DNA of 64,000 nucleotides from UBA935 sp031556725 (GTDB lineage: Bacteria > Bacillota > Clostridia > Lachnospirales > Lachnospiraceae). Positions 51,921 to 60,919 of the stretch are shown here, in pieces. The notes below the pieces were generated by a model. That model ran no database searches. It saw only the letters and a list, made by a program, of their open reading frames with translations, and was not told the DNA's origin. Each line of letters starts with the position of its first letter. Position 1 is the stretch's first letter. The stretch is taken from assembly GCA_031556725.1 (NCBI GenBank), contig JAVBSL010000003.1:62001-126000 (forward strand), given 5' to 3'. Both the position numbers and the translations under genes were made by a program.

Positions 51921-52858
51921 TGAGTGATATTAAAAAAATCGCAACCAGAGAAAGCTATGGCAATGCCTTAGTAGAACTGGGAGCTAAATACCCCAATGTT
52001 GTCGTATTAGATGCCGATCTGGCAGCCGCCACCAAAACCGGCGTATTTAAGAAAGCTTATCCGGATCGTCATATTGACTGCGGTATCGCTGAATGTAACA
52101 TGACCGGCATTGCCGCCGGACTGGCAACCTGCGGGAAGATACCTTTTATCAGCTCTTTTGCCATGTTTGCAGCAGGCAGAAACTTTGAACAGGTTCGTAA
52201 TTCCATAGGTTATCCTCATTTGAATGTAAAGATCGGTGCTACTCATGCGGGAATCACGGTAGGCGAGGACGGAGCCAGCCATCAGTGTAATGAGGATATT
52301 GCCCTGATGCGGACGATTCCGGGAATGGTAGTAATGTGTCCTGCCGATGATGTGGAAGCCAAAGCGGCCATCCATGCAGCAGCAGAATATGAAGGACCGG
52401 TTTATATGAGATTCGGCCGGGCCGCGTGTCCGGTTATCAACGATAGAGAAGACTATCACTTTGAGATTGGCAAAGGTGAAGTGATCAGAGCCGGAAAGGA
52501 TGTTACTATTGTAGCAACCGGTATCTGTGTCGGTTCAGCTCTGGAAGCAGCAGATATGCTTGCTCAGGAAGGCATTGAAGCAGAGGTTATCAATATCTGT
52601 ACCATCAAGCCTTTGGATAATGAGTTGATTAAAGCCAGTGCCAAAAAAACCGGTAAAGTAGTAACAGCAGAGGAACATTCCATTATTGGCGGTTTGGGCA
52701 GCGCAGTATGTGATGCCTTAAGTGAAGAAGCCGTCGCACCGGTATATAAGATCGGTATCCGCGATGTCTTCGGTGAATCGGGAAGTGCTCAGGCTTTAGT
52801 AGAAAAATATAAGCTGGATGGCAAGGGTGTATACGAGCAGGTAAAAGCCTTTTTATAA
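51920..52858 (+). CDS. Transketolase, C-terminal subunit
   Basis: A 312-residue partner of the previous gene, with the pyrimidine-binding domain (ESYGNALVELGAKYPNVVVLDADL, CGIAECNMTGIAAGLA holding the catalytic Glu) and the C-terminal domain (EVINICTIKPLDNELI, AEEHSIIGGLGSAV). Together they transfer two-carbon units between sugar phosphates. It is one base overlapped with the N-terminal subunit and followed 25 bases later by rpe, so the three form a pentose phosphate operon. Confidence 0.94.
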   Translation: MSDIKKIATRESYGNALVELGAKYPNVVVLDADLAAATKTGVFKKAYPDRHIDCGIAECNMTGIAAGLATCGKIPFISSFAMFAAGRNFEQVRNSIGYPHLNVKIGATHAGITVGEDGASHQCNEDIALMRTIPGMVVMCPADDVEAKAAIHAAAEYEGPVYMRFGRAACPVINDREDYHFEIGKGEVIRAGKDVTIVATGICVGSALEAADMLAQEGIEAEVINICTIKPLDNELIKASAKKTGKVVTAEEHSIIGGLGSAVCDALSEEAVAPVYKIGIRDVFGESGSAQALVEKYKLDGKGVYEQVKAFL

Positions 52859-52883
52859 TATGGAAAGCGGGAGAACTACAAAG

Positions 52884-53549
52884 ATGTTAAAGCTATCACC
52901 CTCTATTTTGGCAGCAGATTTTACCATTTTAGGGCAGCAGATCAAAGAAATAGATGAAGCAGGTGTACCTTATATACATGTGGATGTTATGGATGGGACG
53001 TTTGTCCCCTCCATTTCATTTGGCATGCCGGTGATTTCTTCTATCCGCAAGGCTACTGATAAGATTTTTGATGTGCACTTGATGATTATGAAACCGGAGC
53101 GGTATGTGAAGGAATTTAAAGAGTGCGGTGCGGATGTTATTACGTTTCATCTGGAGGCAGCAGAGGATCCAAAGGCCTTGATTTCAGAAATTCATGCTAT
53201 GGGGATTAAAGCTGGGATTTCTATTAAGCCGGAAACACCAGTGGAGGCAGTTTTTGATTATCTGGCGCAAGTGGATATGATTCTGGTGATGAGTGTCCAT
53301 CCCGGATTTGGCGGGCAGGAATTTATGCCTGAGGCTCTGGCACGAATCAGACGAATCAGAGATTACCTTGATGAAAAGGGGCTGCATACGGATATTCAAG
53401 TGGATGGCGGCCTGTATCGGGAGAACATTCGAGACGTAATAGAGGCAGGAGCCAACGTAATTGTGGCTGGTTCGGCAGTCTTTTGTGGCAATATTACCGA
53501 AAATATAAAATGTATCCAAAAAATTTTTGCTGAATATGAGAACATCTGA
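52884..53549 (+). CDS. rpe: Ribulose-phosphate 3-epimerase
   Basis: A 221-residue TIM-barrel enzyme converting ribulose 5-phosphate and xylulose 5-phosphate. LSPSILAADF, YIHVDVMDGTFVPSISFG, HLMIMKPERYV, MSVHPGFGGQEF and QVDGGLYREN are the family motifs with metal-binding His and Asp. ATG 52884 is the start (MLKLSPS, family norm), with GGGAG upstream; an ATG at 52860 has none. It supplies xylulose 5-phosphate to the transketolase just upstream. Confidence 0.95.
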   Translation: MLKLSPSILAADFTILGQQIKEIDEAGVPYIHVDVMDGTFVPSISFGMPVISSIRKATDKIFDVHLMIMKPERYVKEFKECGADVITFHLEAAEDPKALISEIHAMGIKAGISIKPETPVEAVFDYLAQVDMILVMSVHPGFGGQEFMPEALARIRRIRDYLDEKGLHTDIQVDGGLYRENIRDVIEAGANVIVAGSAVFCGNITENIKCIQKIFAEYENI

Positions 53550-53579
53550 TATAATTAAATACGATACAAATGGAAAGTC

Positions 53580-53608
53580 AGGCAAACGAGTTTTTGTTTG
53601 GCTTTTTA
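53580..53608 (+). terminator. Terminator after rpe
   Basis: AGGCAAAC/GTTTGGCT pair over 7 of 8 positions with an 8-base loop, followed by TTTTTAG. It separates the pentose phosphate operon from the glycerol genes. Confidence 0.55.
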
Positions 53609-53628
53609 GTTTATGGAGGTAAAGCAGG

Positions 53629-55026
53629 ATGTATGACGTGGTAATTATAGGTGGCGGTGTGGTTGGGTGTTGTATTGCCAGGGAATTGTCCAGGAAAGAG
53701 CTGCGGATTGCGGTGGTTGAGAAGGCATCGGATATTGGAGAGGGTGCATCCAAAGCAAATAGTGGGATTGTGCATGCGGGGCATGATGCGGTTCCGGAAA
53801 CTCTTAAGGCATTGCTTAATGTGAGGGGCAGCCGGATGATGGAGATACTGGCAGAGGAGCTGGATTTCCCTTATCGGAATAATGGGTCTTTGGTGTTGTG
53901 CTTTGATGAAAATGATCTGCCCGGATTAAAAGAATTGCTGAAAAGGGGATTGAAGAACGGCGTCAGTGGCTTGGAGATTTTGAGTGGGGAAGAGGTTCGG
54001 GGGATGGAGCCGTCGGTTAGTGACGAGGTGGTATATGCACTGCATGCACCTACCGGGGGGATTGTGTGTCCTTTTGGATTGACGGTGGCGATGGCGGAAA
54101 ATGCGGCTCTTAACGGAGTGGAATTTTACCGGGATACCGAAGTTGTGGGTTTGGAAAAGAAGACGGGTTTTTATCGGATTATATGTAAAGAAAAAGAGTT
54201 TGAAAGTAAAATTGTTATTAATGCCGCAGGTGTTTATGCGGATGAGATTCATAATATGGTCAGCAGCGAAGAGTTAAAGATCGTTCCCCGAAGGGGCGAA
54301 TACCTTTTGTTTGATAAAAATGTGGGGGATATGGTAACGCACACGTTGTTTCAGTTGCCTACAGCGCTTGGAAAAGGGGTTTTGATTACACCCACAGTAC
54401 ATGGTAATCTGCTGATGGGGCCCACGGCGGAGGATATTCCTGATAAGGAGGGGATAAACACTACGGCGGAAGGACTGAAGATTGTGCTGGAGAAGGCAGG
54501 AAAGAGTATTCGGAAGGTTCCGGGCCGGGAGGTGATAACTTCTTTTGCCGGATTGCGGGCTAATAGCGGTAAGGGTGATTTTATCATTAAAGAGGCAGCA
54601 GATGCTCCCGGTTTTATCGATGTAGCCGGAATTGATTCACCGGGACTGAGCAGTGCCCCTGCTATTGGGGAATATGTGGCCGGGCTGGTTCGTAAAATCC
54701 TGCCGGCGGAGCGCAAGAAAGACTTTATCAGCAATAGAAAAGGAATACAGCCGGGCAGCGGAGAAGTGATTTGCCGATGCGAAATGGTAACCGAAGAAGA
54801 GATTGTCGAAGCGATACGGCGGACTCCCGGTGCGGTCAGTCTGGATGGCGTGAAGCGGCGGACCAGAGCCGGGATGGGAAGATGCCAGTCGGGGTTTTGC
54901 TCGCCCAAAGTGGTGGATATTCTGGCCAGGGAGCTGGAAAAAGAAAAGTGGGAAATTACCAAAGCAGGCAGTGGTTCGGAGATTCTTACCGGTATTCTCT
55001 ATGATGGGAAGGAGAAAGAAGAATGA
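53629..55026 (+). CDS. FAD-dependent glycerol-3-phosphate dehydrogenase-like protein with [2Fe-2S] BFD domain
   Basis: A 465-residue flavoprotein. VVIIGGGVVGCCIARELSR is the FAD-binding motif of the DAO/GlpA family, and AGVYADEIHNM the second. Residues about 375-450 form a BFD-like [2Fe-2S] domain (ICRCEMVTEEEI, GMGRCQSGFC: four Cys). It probably oxidises glycerol 3-phosphate to dihydroxyacetone phosphate. It is linked by an ATGA overlap to a second flavoprotein and then glpK, which supports this. GGAGGTAAAGC lies upstream of the ATG. Confidence 0.87.
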   Translation: MYDVVIIGGGVVGCCIARELSRKELRIAVVEKASDIGEGASKANSGIVHAGHDAVPETLKALLNVRGSRMMEILAEELDFPYRNNGSLVLCFDENDLPGLKELLKRGLKNGVSGLEILSGEEVRGMEPSVSDEVVYALHAPTGGIVCPFGLTVAMAENAALNGVEFYRDTEVVGLEKKTGFYRIICKEKEFESKIVINAAGVYADEIHNMVSSEELKIVPRRGEYLLFDKNVGDMVTHTLFQLPTALGKGVLITPTVHGNLLMGPTAEDIPDKEGINTTAEGLKIVLEKAGKSIRKVPGREVITSFAGLRANSGKGDFIIKEAADAPGFIDVAGIDSPGLSSAPAIGEYVAGLVRKILPAERKKDFISNRKGIQPGSGEVICRCEMVTEEEIVEAIRRTPGAVSLDGVKRRTRAGMGRCQSGFCSPKVVDILARELEKEKWEITKAGSGSEILTGILYDGKEKEE

Positions 55027-56435
55027 AGGTTGATTTGGTGATTGTCGGCGGCGGTCCGGCTGGGTTGGCGGCGGCGGTGGCGGCTTATGATGATGGTGTC
55101 AGGGATATTCTGATCTTGGAACGTGATAAAGAATTGGGCGGGATTTTGAATCAATGTATTCATAACGGATTTGGTTTGCATACTTTTAAGGAGGAACTGA
55201 CCGGACCGGAATATGCACTGCGGTATATGGAGATGGTGCAGGAGCGGAAGATCCCTTATTTACTGCATACCATGGTGGTGGATGTACAGGGCGGTGACAA
55301 TCCCAAGGTTACGGCGATTAACAGTGATAAGGGCATGTTTGAGATAGAAGTAGGAGCGGTGGTTCTGGCCATGGGCTGCAGAGAACGGGCAAGGGGTGCC
55401 CTGAACATTCCCGGTTACCGTCCGGCAGGTGTTTTTGCCGCCGGCTGTGCCCAGCGTTACGTAAATATAGAAGGATTGATGCCCGGGCGTCAGGTGGTCG
55501 TGCTGGGTTCGGGAGATATCGGACTGATTATGGCCCGCCGGATGAAGCTGCAAGGTGCCGATGTGAAAATGGTAGTGGAAATCATGCCATATTCCGGCGG
55601 TTTGAAGAGAAATATCGTACAGTGCCTGGAAGACTTTGATATTCCGTTGAAGCTCAGTCATACAGTAATTGACATTGACGGAAAAGACCGGGTTAAGGGT
55701 GTTGTGGTAGCCCGGGTGGATGACACCGGAAAGCCCATAGCCGGAACCGAGGAATATGTGGCTTGTGATACTTTGCTGCTTTCCTGCGGTTTGATTCCGG
55801 AAAATGAACTTTCCAGGGGTGCCGGTATGGAAATGGATGAAGTAACCCAGGGGCCGGTAGTAAATGAAAAGCTGGAAACCACGGTGAGAGGTGTTTTTGC
55901 CTGCGGAAACGTTCTGCATGTCCATGATTTGGTGGATAACGTGTCCAAGGAAGCCCTGGCAGCAGGGAAAGCCGCCGCAGAATTTATTTTACAGGGAAGG
56001 TCTGATTGGGGGGAGGCAGTACGGCCGAAGATTCCGCCTAAGAGCAAGTTTACACCGCCAAAAGGGCGGGATATGAGCAGCCAGTTGATTTGTATCGGGT
56101 GCCCGGCGGGCTGCCTGATTACGGTGAACAAGGAGGCCGGCGGAAGCCTTACTGTAAGCGGCAATTCCTGTCAGGTAGGCGAGGATTATGCCCGCAAGGA
56201 AATGACAGCACCTACCCGGATCGTCACTTCTTTGGTTAAGGTTACAAACGGCATGGGAACGGTGGTTTCGGCAAAAACAGCAGGGGACATTCCTAAGGGT
56301 AAAATTATGGAATGCATGGATGCAATCAGCAAAACAGCAGTTCCGGCACCGGTCAGAGCGGGAGATATTCTGATTGCCGATGTGGGCGGAACGGGTGTAA
56401 ACATTATAGCAACAGCCAATATGGATTCCAGATAG
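55023..56435 (+). CDS. NAD(P)/FAD-dependent oxidoreductase fused to DUF1667
   Basis: A 470-residue protein. Residues 1-330 are a pyridine-nucleotide-disulfide-type flavoprotein (LVIVGGGPAGLAAAVAAYD, VVVLGSGDIGLIMARRM, VRGVFACGNVLHVHDLVD). Residues about 355-470 form a DUF1667 domain with a cysteine cluster (CIGCPAGC, NSCQVG). In many clostridia DUF1667 is a separate third gene of the glycerol module; here it is fused. Likely role: electron transfer from the glycerol-3-phosphate flavoprotein to a nicotinamide or iron-sulfur acceptor. It overlaps its neighbour by four bases; glpK follows after 14. Confidence 0.87.
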   Translation: MKVDLVIVGGGPAGLAAAVAAYDDGVRDILILERDKELGGILNQCIHNGFGLHTFKEELTGPEYALRYMEMVQERKIPYLLHTMVVDVQGGDNPKVTAINSDKGMFEIEVGAVVLAMGCRERARGALNIPGYRPAGVFAAGCAQRYVNIEGLMPGRQVVVLGSGDIGLIMARRMKLQGADVKMVVEIMPYSGGLKRNIVQCLEDFDIPLKLSHTVIDIDGKDRVKGVVVARVDDTGKPIAGTEEYVACDTLLLSCGLIPENELSRGAGMEMDEVTQGPVVNEKLETTVRGVFACGNVLHVHDLVDNVSKEALAAGKAAAEFILQGRSDWGEAVRPKIPPKSKFTPPKGRDMSSQLICIGCPAGCLITVNKEAGGSLTVSGNSCQVGEDYARKEMTAPTRIVTSLVKVTNGMGTVVSAKTAGDIPKGKIMECMDAISKTAVPAPVRAGDILIADVGGTGVNIIATANMDSR

Positions 56436-56449
56436 AAGAGGGCAAAAGC

Positions 56450-57943
56450 ATGAGGGAAAAATATGTAATGGCATTGGATCAGGGAACTACCAGTTCCCGC
56501 TGCATTCTTTTTGATAAAAAAGGTAATATCATCAGTATTGCACAAAAAGAGTTTACCCAGATTTACCCCCAGCCCGGCTGGGTAGAGCACGATCCGGTAG
56601 AAATCTGGTCTTCCCAGCTTGCGGTGGTTACCGAAGCCATGGCAAAGGCCAGCGTAAAGCCGGAGGACATCAGTGCTATAGGAATTACCAATCAGCGGGA
56701 AACCACTATTGTATGGGATAAAAATACCGGTGAGCCGGTTTATAATGCCATTGTCTGGCAGTGCCGCCGGACTGCAGGTAAGATTGAAGAACTCACAGCC
56801 GCCGGTTACGGTGACTGGATTACCGAGCATACAGGGCTGATTCCCGATGCTTATTTCAGCGGTACCAAGCTGGCATGGATACTGGAACATGTGGAAGGGG
56901 TCAGGGAAAGAGCTGAGGCCGGTGAACTGCTATTCGGAACAGTAGATACCTGGCTGGTGTGGAAGCTGACAGCGGGAAAGGCTCATGTCACCGACTATAC
57001 CAATGCTTCCCGAACCATGATTTATGATATCCACAACCTTTGCTGGGAGGAAAAACTGCTGCAGGTATTGAATATTCCGGTCGCCATGCTGCCGGAAGTC
57101 AAGCCTTCGGGATTCCTGTACGGACATACTGATGCATCGGTTTTGGGCGGGGAGATTCCCATTGCCGGAATTGCCGGCGATCAGCAGGCGGCATTGTTTG
57201 GTCAGTGCTGTTTTGAAAAAGGACAAGTAAAAAATACCTATGGAACAGGCTGCTTTTTATTGATGAATACCGGAAAAGAGGCGGTGGCTTCCAGACACGG
57301 GCTGCTGACGACTATCGCAGCAAGTTCCGGTGAGGTGGAATATGCGCTGGAAGGCAGTGTTTTTGTAGCCGGTGCAGCCATCCAATGGCTGCGGGACGGC
57401 ATGCGGATGATTCAAAAGGCACCCCAGACCCAGGAATATGCGGAAAGGGTCGATGATACCGGCGGGGTTTATATGGTCCCGGCTTTTGCCGGCATGGGAG
57501 CCCCTTACTGGAATCCTTATGCCAGGGGAACCATAATGGGCATCACCCGAGGCTGCACCAAAGAGCATTTTATCAGGGCGGCATTAGAATCCATTGCTTA
57601 TCAGACGGTGGATGTTCTCCATGCCATGGAGGAGGATGCCGGCGTGGTACTGAAAGATTTAAAAGTAGACGGCGGTGCCAGTGCCAATGATTTTTTGCTG
57701 CAGTTTCAGGCGGATATCTTAGATACCAAAGTGGATCGTCCGGAATGTATTGAGACAACAGCATTAGGCGCGGCTTATCTGGCCGGATTGACAGTAGGTT
57801 TTTGGAAGGATACAGAAGAAATTCGTGCCAATTGGCAGTTGGACCGGGAGTTTAAGCCTCAAATGGCGCAGGCACATCGGAAAGAACTGCTGAAGGGTTG
57901 GAAAAAGGCAGTGAAATGTGCATTGTTATGGGCGGAGGAGTAA
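56450..57943 (+). CDS. glpK: Glycerol kinase
   Basis: A 497-residue FGGY-family kinase making glycerol 3-phosphate. MALDQGTTSSRCILFD is the phosphate-binding start, GITNQRETTIVWD and WQCRRT the glycerol-binding region, GIAGDQQAALFGQ and KVDGGASANDFLLQFQAD the C-terminal signature. ATG 56450 is chosen, with GAAGAGGGC upstream; the open frame to 56312 lies within the preceding gene. Its product feeds the two flavoproteins upstream, making one operon. Confidence 0.96.
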   Translation: MREKYVMALDQGTTSSRCILFDKKGNIISIAQKEFTQIYPQPGWVEHDPVEIWSSQLAVVTEAMAKASVKPEDISAIGITNQRETTIVWDKNTGEPVYNAIVWQCRRTAGKIEELTAAGYGDWITEHTGLIPDAYFSGTKLAWILEHVEGVRERAEAGELLFGTVDTWLVWKLTAGKAHVTDYTNASRTMIYDIHNLCWEEKLLQVLNIPVAMLPEVKPSGFLYGHTDASVLGGEIPIAGIAGDQQAALFGQCCFEKGQVKNTYGTGCFLLMNTGKEAVASRHGLLTTIAASSGEVEYALEGSVFVAGAAIQWLRDGMRMIQKAPQTQEYAERVDDTGGVYMVPAFAGMGAPYWNPYARGTIMGITRGCTKEHFIRAALESIAYQTVDVLHAMEEDAGVVLKDLKVDGGASANDFLLQFQADILDTKVDRPECIETTALGAAYLAGLTVGFWKDTEEIRANWQLDREFKPQMAQAHRKELLKGWKKAVKCALLWAEE

Positions 57944-60214
57944 ATGGAAAAGAAAGAGTTTTTAGCGGGAAGTATGATCGGCCGGGAAGAGCAGCCGCTA
58001 CAGGAGTTAATGCTGATTTTAGAAGGAACCGTGAAAGGTGAGTGTGAGGGGGGCACGATTATCCTTAAAAAAGGTGATGTGTTGGGATTAAGTGAAGTTT
58101 ATTCCAATTTTCACTTTATGAACTATTGGGCTGAGGAAAAAATAACCGTTGCCGTATATCCTTATCAGGCGGGCGAGCTGATGACATTACTGCGGAATCA
58201 GCTGGATACAGTACGCTATTTTACGGCCTCTGTTTTTCACCAGTTTCAGGAAATTTTCAGCCAATATAAGCAAAAGAAAGCCGACAGCATTTATCTGTAT
58301 AGATTTTTTGTGCGAAATTACAAGCGGTATGAAGAGTTATGTGAAAAATACAGTATATCGCCCAGAACCCTGCCCGAACAGGAAGAGCTTTTGCCCCTGA
58401 CACTGGAAGAGGATATAGAGCCCTGGCTTGCCGCTTATTACAAAGGAATCTATGATCTGGTCAGCAATTCGGAGGAACCAGGCCGGCTGGGAGCCGAGTT
58501 TTACTGCGGGTTGATGCAGAAAATCAGTCAGAGCATTCACCACATGATTTCCATTAATGGGATCGTAGAAGAATACCGAAGCCAGCTTCTTGACTTATTT
58601 ATGAATGAAAATGAATTGGATTTATTTGATTTATTTACCGGAACATATTTCCGTGTCTATTATCTTGCCAAAGAGGAGAAACCGGACACAGCATTTATTG
58701 ACGAGACCATTAATTTGTTAAAGGGCTATGGTTACGACGAGCGTGGATTCTTTGAACGGCGGGTAGCGGATTATCAGAATAAATTTAAAACAGCAGATCA
58801 GGAAAAACCCAATCAGGAGCAAAAAGAATCTTTGATGCGGAAAAAGGCAGCAGCGGTAAATGATTCCCTTAATGTGATTTTGGAATACGCCGGCTGTCCG
58901 AGAGAAGCAGCTGACGAGTTTCGCAGTGAGATCGATGCCTATAAAAAGATCATAAATAAAAATGTCGCTGAGGAGGCAGACCGAAATCGGCGGATTCGCC
59001 TTACCAAACTGTTTTATGAGATTTATACGGCTGCATTCCAGATTAGTCTGCGGGACGAACAGGTACCGCCCATCATAAGGATGTTCTTTCAGTTTGGCTA
59101 TGTGGATGAAGAACTGGCTGGAATGGAAAACGCTTCTTATCTGTATGATATTGTAGATCATCTGCCCACCGATCCGGAAAACCGGGTATATACGGTTTAT
59201 GAATGGCTGAGAGCTATTTATGAGGGCAAAAAGGAGCCAAGCCGTAATGAGTTTGACAATGACTACAATGACTACGTTCATGAACTGCGGAGAAATAAAA
59301 AAATATCTCCGATAGAAGAAACAGATATGCTGTCTGATACAGCCCAGAAGGTGATGTTTGAACTGGAAAATGTTTTTCCCACGGTAAATAAGGTTACCTA
59401 TGGGCGGATTACCACTTTTTGCCCGGTTTTTTCCGAACATAATATTATCAAACCACTGGAAAAAATGTTGGTATCGGCAGATATGGTAAATCAGATATTT
59501 AATCAGATCAGAGAAAGGGATTTCGGTGCTTTTTACAGAGAGTCGATTTATGCCCAGCCGGAAAAGGGAGTGGTTAAGGAACTCATCAGCACTGAAATAT
59601 TACCGGATGTTATTTTGATGCCGAATATCGGCAATCGGGGAATTATGTGGCAGGAAATTGAAGGTAAGCGACGAGGTACCCCCGCCCGATTTATCTGCTC
59701 ACTGTTCCAGATGGAAGAATTGATGATTATCTTAACCAGACTGACCGGAGAATTTCGTTGGGAGATGTGTAAGCGGGTTCAGGGAGTCAGATGGAATGAT
59801 GTTGCGGAACGGTCTTTAACCAGTGAATACTCCGATTATATTCAGTTTTATCGGAAAAATATAGACCTGTCCAGCGATGCAAAAGAAAAAATCAAGTCCG
59901 ACTTATCAAAACGGAAAAACAGTGCCAAGGAAATGTTTGTTTTTGATTATATAACCTGGATTATGTATGAAAGTAACGGCGCTCCCAGGATGAACAAGGT
60001 AGCCAGGAGTATTCTTTTTACTTACTGCCCCTTTACCCGGGCGATTCGGGAACGAATGCGGACAAATCCCTTATATACGGATATGCTGGACCGGTATGAT
60101 ATCCGGTTAAAGCAAAAGCTCCGCCACTATGACAACCTGTATGCAAAGCTTAGAAGCAGCGGATTACCGGTTCCCGAAGAAGTTGAAAACACCAGGAACT
60201 TTTTGGAATTATAA
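57944..60214 (+). CDS. Large protein of unknown function with N-terminal cyclic-nucleotide-fold domain
   Basis: A 756-residue protein that I do not recognise as a named family. Residues about 10-105 resemble a cyclic-nucleotide-binding beta barrel (LMLILEGTVKGECEGGTIILKKGDVLGLSEVY), without the Arg-containing phosphate-binding cassette, so it may not bind cAMP. The rest is charged and mostly helical, with no membrane segment, no HTH and no obvious catalytic motif; Tyr/Arg-rich stretches (YKRYEELCEKY, YDRYDIRLKQKLRHYDNLY) stand out. The ATG directly follows the glpK stop, with GGAGGAG as ribosome binding site, so it belongs to the glycerol operon transcript. A regulatory or scaffold role is a guess. 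Confidence 0.8.
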   Translation: MEKKEFLAGSMIGREEQPLQELMLILEGTVKGECEGGTIILKKGDVLGLSEVYSNFHFMNYWAEEKITVAVYPYQAGELMTLLRNQLDTVRYFTASVFHQFQEIFSQYKQKKADSIYLYRFFVRNYKRYEELCEKYSISPRTLPEQEELLPLTLEEDIEPWLAAYYKGIYDLVSNSEEPGRLGAEFYCGLMQKISQSIHHMISINGIVEEYRSQLLDLFMNENELDLFDLFTGTYFRVYYLAKEEKPDTAFIDETINLLKGYGYDERGFFERRVADYQNKFKTADQEKPNQEQKESLMRKKAAAVNDSLNVILEYAGCPREAADEFRSEIDAYKKIINKNVAEEADRNRRIRLTKLFYEIYTAAFQISLRDEQVPPIIRMFFQFGYVDEELAGMENASYLYDIVDHLPTDPENRVYTVYEWLRAIYEGKKEPSRNEFDNDYNDYVHELRRNKKISPIEETDMLSDTAQKVMFELENVFPTVNKVTYGRITTFCPVFSEHNIIKPLEKMLVSADMVNQIFNQIRERDFGAFYRESIYAQPEKGVVKELISTEILPDVILMPNIGNRGIMWQEIEGKRRGTPARFICSLFQMEELMIILTRLTGEFRWEMCKRVQGVRWNDVAERSLTSEYSDYIQFYRKNIDLSSDAKEKIKSDLSKRKNSAKEMFVFDYITWIMYESNGAPRMNKVARSILFTYCPFTRAIRERMRTNPLYTDMLDRYDIRLKQKLRHYDNLYAKLRSSGLPVPEEVENTRNFLEL

Positions 60215-60229
60215 GCGAGGAAATGCGGA

Positions 60230-60844
60230 ATGCTTAAGAAATATACGGATATCCGCCGTTTAACGGATAATCCCTATTTAAATCTTTATGAAATGGATGC
60301 TCTTACTGATAGCGGACGGCCTTTTCATTACTACTTTGCATCCAGAAACAGTGAGCAGGAATTGGAGCTTAATACCAAAACCATGAAGCCTAACGGAATC
60401 GTGATTTATCCTCTTTATGCCGACAGGCCGGAGACCATTGTGCTGATCAGACAATATCGATACCCCTTAGACGGATGGCTTTATGAACTGCCGGCCGGAT
60501 TGGTGGATCATGGCGAAACACCTGCCGCCGCAGCGGTGCGGGAGATGAAAGAGGAAACCGGTCTGGAATTTACAGTCTATAAAGGCGGAAATGAAGCCTT
60601 CAGGCGGCCCTTTTTCCTGGGAGCCGGTATTACTGACGAAACCAGTACCACAGTATTCGGCTATGCGAAGGGGGAAATCAGCAGTCAGGGTCAGGAGGAT
60701 ACGGAAAGCATTCAGGTGATTTTGGCAGACAAAGAAGAGGTAAAACGTATTCTGGCCACTGAGCGGGTATCCTTAAGGGCTTCTTTATTGTTAATGAATT
60801 TCTTAAATGCGGAAGGAAAAAATCCCTTTGCATTTTTAGGCTAG
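60230..60844 (+). CDS. NUDIX hydrolase (ADP-ribose pyrophosphatase-like)
   Basis: A 204-residue enzyme with a perfect Nudix box (GLVDHGETPAAAAVREMKEE continuing T-G-L; pattern G-x5-E-x7-RE-U-x-EE-x-G-U). The upstream VLIRQYRYPLDGWLYELPAG is typical of ADP-sugar pyrophosphatases. It likely hydrolyses ADP-ribose or a related nucleotide sugar. AGCGAGGAAATG precedes the ATG; it follows the unknown 756-residue gene by 15 bases and may be the operon's last gene. Confidence 0.9.
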   Translation: MLKKYTDIRRLTDNPYLNLYEMDALTDSGRPFHYYFASRNSEQELELNTKTMKPNGIVIYPLYADRPETIVLIRQYRYPLDGWLYELPAGLVDHGETPAAAAVREMKEETGLEFTVYKGGNEAFRRPFFLGAGITDETSTTVFGYAKGEISSQGQEDTESIQVILADKEEVKRILATERVSLRASLLLMNFLNAEGKNPFAFLG

Positions 60845-60846
60845 TA

Positions 60847-60889
60847 TTGACAAAAAATAGTTGCTATAATAGTTTCTATCATTTAGTAT
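60847..60889 (+). promoter_or_regulatory. Promoter region of metG
   Basis: Several elements overlap in 75 bases: an extended -10 TGCTATAAT (60862-60870), TTGACA (60847-60852) with TAGTTT 17 bases later, and TTGCTA (60861-60866) with TAGTAT 17 bases later (60884-60889). One is probably used. The space is too short for a T-box leader. Confidence 0.45.
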
Positions 60890-60919
60890 AAAGAAGCAAA
60901 AGGAATGGAGTGAGGAGTT

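Noticed and set aside
55260..55925. Long reverse open frame within the DUF1667 flavoprotein gene
   Set aside because: The forward frame carries full FAD and NAD motifs; the reverse product is His-rich low-complexity shadow sequence.
58718..59440. 240-codon open frame opposite the unknown 756-residue gene
   Set aside because: The forward frame is longer, has a perfect ribosome binding site and tight operon spacing; the reverse frame has no such signals.
60845..60919. T-box or S-box leader upstream of metG
   Set aside because: The gap is only 75 bases and is filled by promoter elements; there is no room for such a leader.
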